NCBI GenBank assembly: GCA_001969505.1
Contig: LSSK01000637.1
Span: 1-38,638 of the forward strand
Direction: 5' to 3'
From: Zancudomyces culisetae
Lineage: Eukaryota > Kickxellomycota > Harpellomycetes > Harpellales > Legeriomycetaceae
Length of the DNA: 38,638 nt
Under the pieces are notes generated by a model. The model was not told where the DNA came from, searched no databases, and was given only the letters and a program-made list of their open reading frames with translations. Below, piece by piece: positions 1 through 9,100 of this stretch (position 1 is the stretch's first letter; each line of letters opens with the position of its first letter). The position numbers and the translations under genes were made by a program.

Positions 1-278
1 CTTGAATCAATCTGACATCTGATAGCTAAACGTTTCATATCCTTTAAAAAACCTTCGACGTCTGATCCATCGAATAGCGGTGCTTCTGGTGTACCAGGCT
101 TCGGCATCCTTGGTATGTCTTCGTCATCATCATCATCTGAGAATTCGGGCGCGGGCTTTTGGATCCTATTAAAAGAGAAGAGTAGTGAAGGCTTTTGTCG
201 ATCAGATATCCTCAATTGCTCTATTCCTGTCTGTCCAGCGGTTGATGTTTCTAAGCTAGTAAAAAGCTGGCTGTTCAT
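1..278 (-). CDS. gag-like protein, N-terminal part, cut by window edge
   Basis: An open frame runs from an ATG at 278 to the left edge without a stop (92 codons). It begins MNSQLFTSLETS, has an acidic run of Asp and Glu about residues 47-54, and then the stretch PLFDGSDVEGFLKDMKRLA. The pattern Pro-x-Phe-x-Gly followed by an amphipathic FLxxMxxLA helix resembles the start of the capsid domain in Ty3/Gypsy retrotransposon gag and in domesticated gag genes. That is a resemblance judged by eye. The frame stays open upstream of the ATG for at least 25 codons without another Met, so the start may lie further right or after an intron. No long terminal repeat, primer-binding site or pol domain is visible inside the window. 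It could also be an unrelated fungal gene. Confidence 0.4.
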   Translation of the reverse strand, partial: MNSQLFTSLETSTAGQTGIEQLRISDRQKPSLLFSFNRIQKPAPEFSDDDDDEDIPRMPKPGTPEAPLFDGSDVEGFLKDMKRLAIRCQIDS

Positions 279-1194
279 CTCGGCTAAGTCAAAGTTGGGT
301 CTGTTAATTAAAGTTAAGCGATAGTTTAATTCCTTTGAAGTTTGTTTATTTTTGTAAAAATAAAATAAATAAAAAAGATGTGTTTTTAAACTACGTATCC
401 TAAAAGATAAACTAATCCGAACAAACTAACTCACTAAAATATATTATTTTGCATTACAAAATGCGAACTGTAAACAATCCACAAATGTATGGGTTTACGT
501 GATCTAAGTTAAACTATGTTCTTGTATATTTAGCTTTTAAGTGGGTTTATTATCTTTAGAATAAAACCCTTCGCTTCATTCTCTTCTTTTTTGCCCCTCA
601 ATTATAATAAAAGCTAAACATTCAAAATTATCATTATAGAAAAACTGTAGTCATTTAAATAATGTTCTTTCTCAAAAGACATCAATATAATTTATCTGGA
701 ATTTGTTATTATCGATAAATTATTAGAGGTTTGTATAACATTTTGAATGGATAACCAAATCAAGTCACAGGTTTTACCTTTCTACAAAGGGTTTCCAACA
801 AAAGTTGAACACCTCTCTGACTATGTGGCATTTCTTGAGGATTTATCTGCGATTATCATTTCCAGCTAGATGCACAGTATCAGAAAGAAGATAAGTGAAT
901 AAATATAAGCCGCCCGAACTCCAAAGTACTAAGAAATGGTATTAGAAATAAACGCTTATCACGCCTGAGACATGTACCTTAACTAAGGTTCACGAAATGC
1001 AAAAAAAAGTATGACAATCTGTGCAATTCTTTCCAACTAATGCAAAAGGAGATCTAAAACAAGGGGAAAAGGGAATGATGAGGGGGTCCGTGATAAAAAA
1101 AATAAATATTTTTTTTAAAAAAAAGAGTAAAAACAACTACTTGAGTTGCAATACCACCTAGAAAAAAGAGAGATGGGATTATAGACACTATGGT
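279..1194. other. intergenic stretch, mostly AT-rich
   Basis: This stretch lies upstream of the gag-like frame and downstream of the MTA1-type gene. The only coding-like piece is a 40-codon ATG frame at 747-869 (+), described separately. I see no tRNA, no LTR pair and no long repeat. Around 1090-1135 there is a poly-A/poly-T block that may belong to the 3' end of the minus-strand methyltransferase transcript. Confidence 0.6.
747..869 (+). CDS. short unassigned ORF, possible gag-type fragment
   Basis: A 40-residue ATG frame begins MDNQIKSQVLPFYKGFP and continues with KVEHLSDYVAFLEDLSAI before a TAG stop. Composition and the spacing Pro-Phe-x-x-Gly then an acidic amphipathic helix recall the gag-like frame at the left edge, on the opposite strand. 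It is too short to be a known domain. I see no splice partner. It may be a degenerate retroelement remnant or chance. Confidence 0.2.
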   Translation: MDNQIKSQVLPFYKGFPTKVEHLSDYVAFLEDLSAIIISS

Positions 1195-2667
1195 TTACAG
1201 TTCATTTCCTACTGTTACCCAATAATCACGCAGATTATTTTTTCTTCCAAAAATCTCGAGATATCTTCCACCAGGAACTAACTCCTCAATTAGCTCGTAT
1301 AATTCTTCAGGCTTCTGACTTTGGCCTCTGCGCTCTGAAAAAATGACGTCGGAACCAATATTGTAGTGGGTTCCCTTAGGTTCCAAAATATCATGGTGAG
1401 GATTTGGAACGGTGGTACCATTTGTGTCCTGAGCGGAAGAGTCATGCGGTAAGAGAAGTTGTGTAGGCAAAGGACATGATATTGATGAGGCGGGTGGGTC
1501 TTGGGGAGTGCTTGCTTTGTTTTTGACACCAATTAGACACGACTCCTTTGCATGCTGAAGATAATACCCGTGCCCTTTTGCCATTCGGCGATTAACAGTT
1601 TGTTTTACCCATGCGATCTCATCTACATATGTATATCCCCAGGCCCTGAAAAGCTCAAACGCCTTGGAGAATTTGTTATTAATAACCCAGATAAACAAAA
1701 AACCACCCTCTTGCTGAAGACCCCCAATAGGTAGCGATTCAATACAAACATCCGGGAGTTGCTGGTAGGCGATGGCGACGCCGCGCGTTGGTGCCTGAGA
1801 AGCCAACTGCCATGGCGGATCCATAACAATCACATCAAACTGACAAGCAGCCGCTAGCTTACTCCAATCAAAGTCCATGACATTGGCTTTAATTGGAACG
1901 CAGTATTCGGGAGCCTGAAACTCTTCTGTATCTTGTTGGGTATCCTGTGTCGATTCAGTTTTTTCTGGAACTTCTCCTAGAGATATCTCCAGATTTTTTA
2001 TCTCTTTTTTTATTTCTTCTATTTTTGCTAGTATCTCGGCCTCACGGTCCAGAAGTTGTCTTTTTCTAGAATTATCGCCTATTTGCGGTTTGGGTGTTTT
2101 TCAATATGATACTTTAATTGTTAAAAGCAGAGTAAAAAAATGTATACTCCTACTCTCACCCCCCCCTCCTCCTACAGAAAAAAATAAGAGAAAACAAAAA
2201 TTGATGCACAAAAGTACCTTTAGTATCTGATCCTGTCTCCACTTTTACATCCCGATCAACAAAATCATCTAAAATTTATCACCATTACTTATAAAAAATC
2301 TGCCATTTTGTAACAAAAAACATAACTATGATACACAAAATGTATGTATGTATGTGTATATATATGTGTGTATACCTTCTTCTTCAGATATCATTACTAT
2401 CTCTCGTTTTCTGAATTCGTCTCTTGGTGATATACTTTTGGGTGAACTTTCGGGAGACACTTTAGACCCCTTTATAAAGTCGCCCAGACTGGTCTGGATT
2501 CGACCATGTTGTGGATCTGTAGTATTTTTATAGTCGCCATCAAAGTTCCCAGAGTCACTATTGGAGTTGAGACTGTTTTTCGAACTTTCATTTGTCCTTA
2601 GATCATGGTCTACACAATTTGAGCCTTTTATATCTAGTTTGTTGTCAATGTCGTGAGAATTGACCAT
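1195..2667 (-). CDS. MTA1: MTA1-type MT-A70 adenine methyltransferase (three exons)
   Basis: Exons read as 2667-2376, 2268-2218 and 2078-1195, joined at G|GTATAC...TTTTAG and G|GTACTT...AAATAG. Both joins keep frame and give 408 residues. Residues 1-115 are acidic and Ser-rich, probably disordered; 117-150 form a charged coiled-coil-like helix; the MT-A70 domain follows. The catalytic DPPW is at 201-204, preceded by FDVIVM. Further signatures are GVAIAY, AKGHGYYLQHAKESCLIG, SDVIFSERRGQSQKP and a C-terminal GNEL. These match the ciliate MTA1 catalytic subunit of the DNA N6-adenine methyltransferase complex as I know it. IME4/METTL3 instead has a GRTGHWLNH-type segment, and METTL14/KAR4 lacks DPPW. 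The expected activity is SAM-dependent N6-adenine methylation, probably of DNA with an MTA9-like partner not in this window. Residues about 302-352 are a Pro/Ser/Thr-rich insertion. The gene diverges from BMT2. Function is inferred from family, not shown. Confidence 0.85.
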
Positions 2668-3076
2668 TCTTTGTATTTTATGAGTATATTCTAGTACAAA
2701 ATTATATTAATATTTCTTTTTTTTACTACAGTTATTTTAGTAAACAGACTCGTATTATACTAAACGAATAGCAAGAATCATATTTCAAGTAGTGCTTTCA
2801 CACTTTATTTACATTTTGGAAATTGTATAACTGAGCTTGTTCATTCGCTGTGCTTATTATGATGTAAATCGAAAATATGCTCAATCAAATCTTTTTTTCT
2901 ATTCTTTTTACACGCCAATCTGGTGCAAATTAGACTTGTGGAGCAAATATAACAAAAAAAATTTTTCAACAAGTTTAGCCTTTCTCACTCCTTCAAGCAT
3001 CATATTATTCAAAAATACTAAAACAGAGCAGGATTAGACAAAGTACAAAGCGACTTTCAATTGTTCTATATACATA
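2668..3076. promoter_or_regulatory. divergent upstream region shared by MTA1-type gene and BMT2
   Basis: There are 409 bases between the two divergent ATGs. The region is AT-rich with T-runs near 2715 and A-runs near 2950. It presumably holds both promoters. No specific operator is recognised. The 66-codon ORF inside it has AT-rich noise composition and is not called. Confidence 0.5.
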
Positions 3077-3931
3077 ATGAAAAAGAAGAGAGTAAAAGAA
3101 TCTATAGCACAACAACAGCTCAACCGAGATAAAGCCCAAGGCACAAAAGCCAAAAAGCTAAAACCAAGGCAATTGATCAACGAGTTTCACAGGCTAACAA
3201 AAATCGAACAAGAGCTATCAAAAGCAGATGGAATAAATAATCCGAGACTCTTGGCAGAGATTTCCGAAGCTAAGAGCCAGCTGGGCGGAATCGAGGCATA
3301 TCAAAAAAGCAGTTTATTTGGACAGAGCAAAAAAAAAGGTGGCGATAGTAGCCGATGGCTAATAAAGCAGCTCAAGGACCTTGGTATCCACGAAACGGCT
3401 TCTCAAAGGCTGCGGTTACTAGATGTTGGGGCTTTAAGTGTGAACTATCTTAAAGAAAAGAATTGGATTGAAGCTAGGGCAATCGACTTGAACAACGCCT
3501 TGAAGATCGAAGGGGTTATAAAAAAAGACCTTTTAGAGCTTGATAATTACTACGATCCTGACGGCGAGAAAACCGAGGAGAATAAATACGACATTGTCAG
3601 TCTGTCGCTAGTAATAAACTTTGAGGGAGAAAGGGCGAAACGGGGCCAAATGCTGGTTAAAGCAGCCAACTTGCTAAAAATCGGAGGATACCTTTATGTT
3701 GTGTTACCAAAAAGCTGTATTTTCAACTCCAGGTATTTGAACAACGAAAGATTTATAGAAATTGCACGGGATCTGGGGTTTACAGAAACTACAAGACATC
3801 ACGTATCAAATAAACTTGTATATTACTTGTTTAGGCTCACGAAAAGAGTCTCACAATGGGTTAATCATCCAAAGAAAAAAATTCCTGAGAATGATGGACC
3901 TGGCAAGAATAACTTTTCTATAGAAATTTAA
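3077..3931 (+). CDS. BMT2: 25S rRNA adenine-N1 methyltransferase, Bmt2 family
   Basis: This 284-residue protein follows the Bmt2 plan. It has a basic N-terminus (KKKRVKES) fit for nucleolar location, then the family signature GGIEAYQKSSLFGQ followed by GGDSSRWL at residues about 70-95. The SAM-binding strand is LLDVGALSVNYL, and the segment YDIVSLSLVINFEGE corresponds to the SLVLNFVP-type motif. The C-terminus NDGPGKNNFSIEI is characteristic. In Saccharomyces this enzyme makes m1A in helix 65 of 25S rRNA in the nucleolus. The product is SAM-dependent and monofunctional. Intronless and complete; the ATG at 3077 is the first in frame and sits in an A-rich context. It diverges from the MTA1-type gene. 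Identification is by motif recall. Confidence 0.88.
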   Translation: MKKKRVKESIAQQQLNRDKAQGTKAKKLKPRQLINEFHRLTKIEQELSKADGINNPRLLAEISEAKSQLGGIEAYQKSSLFGQSKKKGGDSSRWLIKQLKDLGIHETASQRLRLLDVGALSVNYLKEKNWIEARAIDLNNALKIEGVIKKDLLELDNYYDPDGEKTEENKYDIVSLSLVINFEGERAKRGQMLVKAANLLKIGGYLYVVLPKSCIFNSRYLNNERFIEIARDLGFTETTRHHVSNKLVYYLFRLTKRVSQWVNHPKKKIPENDGPGKNNFSIEI

Positions 3932-3980
3932 AGGCGTGGTGAGATCTAATAAAAGCTGAATAATTGAAAGGTTGATGTAA

Positions 3981-4193
3981 ATTACAAAAATAAGGAGGGC
4001 GGCTATCGAACAAATAGAATCAAAGGTAAATGAAAAAAACGATGGCTACATAGAAATTACAATATCGCCACTGACGGAGGCAGATGCTAATTTAGAATTA
4101 TCATTCGATATACACACAGAACCAACCATATTGCTATGGAAATTCAGTTTTGTTCTTGGCCTATCCTATAATTATGCGAAAATAAAAAATTAG
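3981..4193 (+). CDS. unassigned open frame lacking an ATG, possible exon or gene remnant
   Basis: A frame open from 3981 to a TAG at 4191-4193 encodes 70 residues with protein-like composition, including YIEITISPLTEADANLELSF and TILLWKFSFVLG. It has no in-frame ATG, so it would have to be a downstream exon or a broken gene. A possible acceptor lies near 3994. The upstream BMT2 stop is only 50 bases before it, leaving little room for other exons. The LELS...P..LLWKFxFxL pattern resembles the last strands of the XRCC4/XLF-type head domain, a weak visual likeness only. It sits tail to tail with the WD40 gene on the other strand. Confidence 0.3.
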   Translation: MTKIRRAAIEQIESKVNEKNDGYIEITISPLTEADANLELSFDIHTEPTILLWKFSFVLGLSYNYAKIKN

Positions 4194-4285
4194 ACAAGAA
4201 AAGGATTGTGGCTTGATTAGATCATCTTCTCGCTCTTTTTTTTAGTTTGGCAGAAAAATATGAGCTAGATCTAAGTTTATACATG

Positions 4286-5795
4286 TTAGTAGATGATAGT
4301 AACCTCGGTAATTTCCCAGATATATATCAAACCGTCTTCAGATCCACTAATTACGAATTGGTCTTCGTTATCCAAGCATGCCTGTAACCTGTAGTCCCTG
4401 TTCTTATGGCCTTGAAAGCTACAAGTTTATAATTTCCGCATTTATATTTCCGTTTGGTCATGATTTCATTAGTATTTTCGTTTTTCAAGGTATATGATCT
4501 AGTATTGAAAATGAAAAACATTATTACGTATTTAGCAGTGTTCCGTCCTGTTTATCCAAAAGACGTATCTTGTTGTCAAGCGACGATATTAGTTGACAAT
4601 TACTATCCAGAGTCTCAGTAACGCACGTTATAGGCTCTAAAGTTAGATTAATTATACTTTTGCTACTTTCACAAAAAAAAACGTGTTGCAGGAGAGTCCT
4701 TCACACAATTTGATAGCTATCTCTATACTAAAAAGGTACTTTACCCGAAATGAAATCTGAAACCAGCTTTCCTGTTCTTATATCATAGGTTCGTACAAAC
4801 CCATCAACCGAACTACGAACACGATTTATTTGTTTATTGAGTTTTGTTTTGTCTTTTGGAAATATCTTGCAAAGTAGAAGTAGTCAAATATGCGAATTAC
4901 CCTGTAACTATCTGAAAGTTATTTACAAATACACTTGAAATACTATCCTTGGCCTCGCCAAGTGTCTGTATTGCATGTTTATTATATGATCTAGTTTTAT
5001 ACAAAAGTCATATTTAAACCAATGAAAGCTACAATTCGATTGAATCATGAGTAGAGTAGTTAGAAAAAAACAGGATACTTACTTTATATCATAGATTTTG
5101 ACACTTGTATCATACGAACCTAGTACGAGTTTACTTCCAGATATCAGTGATTTTCAAGGTGATTATAATGAGCGTAAACAAACATGGTAAATAGTCAAAA
5201 ATAGAGCAGCGTATTACCACTAAATAGGAGAGATCCTTCTTGATTCATACAGACCGTGTTAATTCTCTATGTTATACACATACTTTTATTTCTGGATGTT
5301 CTGAAACGCTAGGCGTGAGACTTCGTTTCTAAAAGAAAAATGGTTGAAGAAAATTCCATACCTGAGTGTGCCCGCCGTATTTACGTGGAATTTCACCCTT
5401 TTCGATATCCCATAAGCAGACGGATCTATCGCCACCGCACGAGGCAAACCGTTTATTAAAAGGATCCCTTTGGTTCAGAAGGAATACACAAAGAATGTAC
5501 ATACATTTATTTGGTGAGTTGATTGTAATTGCTTAGTTTTGAGTACATTTTAAATCGCAAGAAGAGTGGTAATAGGAAACATAACTTACACACAAACATC
5601 TAGCACTTCTCTGCCATGTCCTTCGTAACTTGTAATGACTTTTCCAGAATTCGAATTCAAAAGTATTATTCGTTTGTCTTGACCTCCCGAAAACAGGTAA
5701 TCGCCTGAATTGTCAAACGCGACAATGTTTACTGCGCCCTCCTTGTGGGGTTTTATTTTGTGCTTTAGATTACTCCAATATGCGTGTGGCTCCAT
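4286..5795 (-). CDS. WD40-repeat protein, WDR83/MORG1 family (eight exons)
   Basis: Exons read as 5795-5590, 5467-5362, 5266-5218, 5119-5083, 4990-4901, 4812-4745, 4636-4528 and 4418-4286. All phases agree and give 265 residues. The product covers about six to seven WD40 blades, with blade-like pieces such as YLFSGGQDKRI, RFASCGGDRSVCLWD, GSYDTSVKIYD, LISSLDNKIRLLD and FVISGSEDGLIYIWE. It aligns from end to end with human WDR83 (scaffold for ERK modules, also found in spliceosomes), including the QTLGEAKDSISSV segment. Seven introns in 0.8 kb of coding sequence is dense for a yeast. Introns are about 67 to 121 nt and use GTAAGT, GTATGG, GTAATA, GTAATT and GTAAAG donors. Intron 1 appears to use a CAAAG acceptor. 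An upstream in-frame ATG at 5885 adds a hydrophobic stretch and is less likely. I know of no Saccharomyces orthologue. Confidence 0.85.
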
Positions 5796-6193
5796 TATTA
5801 TAATTTTCCAGTGAAAAAAAACCACAAAAACGGTAGTAAAGAACAAAATGAGATGGGAGTTGTGTTTTTTTTTGTTAATTAGCACTCACGCTTTGTGCAG
5901 TATATTCATAGAACAATTTGTTTAAATGTATTTATATAAATAATAACGGCAAATCTACTCGTTGGCTGATTTCACACTATTCACACTTTGCGACCTGACC
6001 TCGCAAAATGCACCTTTATTATAAAAAAAAGCTTTTACATGGTGAAGCATCAATAAAGACATTAGTACCATAGTTCGTAATACAATTATGATAAACCGCA
6101 TTACTACCTCATCCCCTTACCATTACTACAAAAACACGCTAACAAACAAGACAACTCTATAAAAAATATAAAGTTTTTTTATTCTGCAAGCTG
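5796..6193. promoter_or_regulatory. gap between CLEC16A-like 3' end and WD40 gene start
   Basis: Both neighbours are on the minus strand, so these 398 bases hold the 3' end of the upstream gene and the promoter of the WD40 gene. There is a short direct echo CACACTATTCACACTTTG near 5970-5990. No other element is recognised. Confidence 0.45.
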
Positions 6194-9100
6194 CTAACCA
6201 GGGCCACAAACTGCTTTGAGGATAGGGTTTGTGGTTCGCTGATGGTTCTTGAATTTAGATACCCAATCTAGCGTTTTCTCAAAATCAACAGAATCTTTAA
6301 ACCACAAATTGACGCACTGGAAATCCGGCTGTGACGACGACGGTCCCAATCTAGCAATCGTTTGCTTCAACTTTCGGTACAGGGGAAGGTATTTTGCAGT
6401 GCAGTCCAAATTAGGAAGGGTAGTGGTAGTCGCCTTGGGCCTGATCGACAAATGTGTCTTTGGAGTTGGTGAAATACAAGCAAGTGCGGAGTATATACCC
6501 ACCTCGTTAAAATTAGTACCGGCTTTTGTGGGTGATTGCGGCATCGAATACTGCTGTTTTGATAGTAAAAATAAATCAAGTGTATTAAAGACATAAAGTA
6601 CAAAGTACTTTTGGTCTTGCTCAGAATCACAGAGGTACTTGTCATCGTCTAACTTTTCCTGAGAAAATGAGGGCTTCAGCAGTATCAGCAAATACTCGTC
6701 AGAATACGGGTATATAAAGCATTGAACCAGTTCAACGTTTTCGCCAAAAAGAAGCTTAGTTGGTGATGTAGAGCCGCCATTGGTTGCTTGCAACTGAGAG
6801 GGGTTTGTATCTACAGTTTGAGATGTACTACAGCTTTTCTTTGTTTCTTGTTTTCGATCCTGCTGCTGGGTGGTGTCGTTCGCGTTTTCAAAATCACTGG
6901 CACCTGTGGGTGGAGTTCCAAACGATAGGTAGTTTGAAATAAATGACTTGATTGATAGCGCCTTCAATGGACTAAATCTCTCTATCAATTTACTTTCGTT
7001 TATACCCGGTAGCATAAACAATGATCGTGGAGTCGCGCTCACAGGGCTTTGCTGTTGGGTATAAATATTATTACTGTTCGCGTATCCCAAACCTCCAGAA
7101 CTTGCAGGTTTAGCACAGCTATCCGCATATCCACGGGGAAGTGAATACTTTTTGTTAATATCTTTAATAACGCTTATTGAGCTAATGGTGTTGTTACTCC
7201 CTGGTCTGGTGCTATAGCTCTTTTTGGTTGGAATAAAGATATTGGTTTTTGAGGGTTCACGAATCAAAATAACCGGTATTAGTTTTTCGGGCTGGACTTG
7301 TATGTGTGTGTATTGAGTCGGAAAATATCCCAGATTATCTTCCACTGCATCTTTATGAGAAACTTCAAGGTCCAATACCTTTGTTTCTTCTGGCTGATGC
7401 GTAAGTTTCTCCTTCCATCGTTCCATATAATACAACCGAGTCACTAAGCTGCTTAACAAGCTAGAGTTACTTTCTAGCTCATCGATTTCCCGCCTTTTCA
7501 CGTTTGTGTTGTTGAATAATACGGAGTACTCCCAGAAAGGGTCATTGGCTGGTTGCAGTGGTTGCGAAAACAAGAGTCTGCTACTGTTGTTGGTTACAAT
7601 CTCTAGTAATTTTTCTTCTGAGATTTCGACAATATTAACAATTGCTTGAAAAACCTCTCCTGCTCTACAAGTATCCATTTTTATAACATTCTTTATTTGC
7701 TGTGTAAATTTAACAATAGTTTCATCCAGCTTGATCACAAAGTCTGCTCTAGTCTCTCGTAGCATAGGTGTTTGATGATTCAATAACGTTCGCTCGTATA
7801 ACTTTGCCAGTATCTAGAAGTAAGTAATGATGTTGTAAATTGTTAGAACTAGTCATCGAAACATATAGCCCATTAGCATTAAAAGGCTTTTGCTTCAAGT
7901 TAAATAATAAATACTTACGCCAAACACTCTCCAGTCAAAATATCTCGAATCATCGGTAATTAAAGCCTCTAGTGTCAGCAGTAGGCTTGTATTATACTCA
8001 CTATCATGTTTATTGCCCATGTAGGTTTTCTCGTAAATATCATTATTGATAATGGGATTCCGTGCTATTTGCAGACAGAGGCAGACCCAAGGAGTTATAT
8101 TATTGAGCTTGGAAATATTATGTAACTCAAAGTACGACTTTTCATTGCTAACAACTTTCGATTCTATAGATATACGCTCCCCACTGTCTCCATCCCCACC
8201 GCCCCTGCTAATATTGTGCGTGTCGTGCCTATCTACAAAAAAATGTGTCACGAGATATTCCAAAAATGCTTTGTGTTTGATTACTGAGAACGTCTGTGTC
8301 AAAAATATTGTGGATGCTTGATAAGATAAAAATTCTGGCGGTGTTGCAGAATCTCTATTTCCCATCTCAATATAATGGCTATATGTAAAGCATGTTAAGC
8401 GCTCGTGAAACTCTGCTATTAGTTGCTCAACAACATTTTTGCTTCCCAGTGACATCAAATCATTTATAAAAGATAGTATTTCTGTATGATCCTCCAAGAT
8501 CGATTCCAGGTGCTTGTAATCCCTACATCTACCTGAATCGCACAACATTCGTATAATATCATCTAACTTTTCCCTAACATTCCGAATTATCCACAGGAAA
8601 AACCCACTGCCGCGGTTATTTTCTTCAATAAACGAATCGATCCGTTCATCCCTAACTATATTTTACAAGAGACTACTTGTTATTTCCTAACTTCTACCCA
8701 GATCGATGGAAAAAAACAACAAAATGAAATATTAATAGATTATGTTTTTACTAGCACATGAGCATAACCTACCTTTCAAAATATTCAGCATCACCGTTTT
8801 AACTGCAACTATCGCCATATAGTCATTGCTATCAAATAACTTTGTGATTGCCCAATATAGGGGGAAGTGCTGACGATTTTTGTCACAAAATAGGTCTACC
8901 GTATCCTTGTTTAGTTTGAACGAGAGCGCCTTAAGGAATGTCGTATAATATCCCAATACCTCCTCATCCTGTATATCGAATTCAACCACCATTACCGCAT
9001 TCGCAATCCCTTGAAACAATAAATAATCTATTTTGGTTTTGAGCGTATCTTTTATGGTTTGTTCCATATGTAAACTATTGTTATCAAGTTATTTTATGTA

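Noticed and set aside
1195-2667. Reading the methyltransferase as IME4/METTL3 or KAR4/METTL14
   Set aside because: The catalytic DPPW is present, which excludes KAR4/METTL14. The AKGHGYYLQHAKESCLIG and SERRGQSQKP segments fit MTA1 better than the GRTGHWLNH type of IME4. A METTL4 match is also poor around the same segments.
5283-5328. Mini-exon encoding KRSLTPSVSEHPEIK inside the WD40 gene
   Set aside because: It would need a 17-nt intron after it, and alignment with WDR83 has no room for extra residues there. A single 95-nt intron is simpler.
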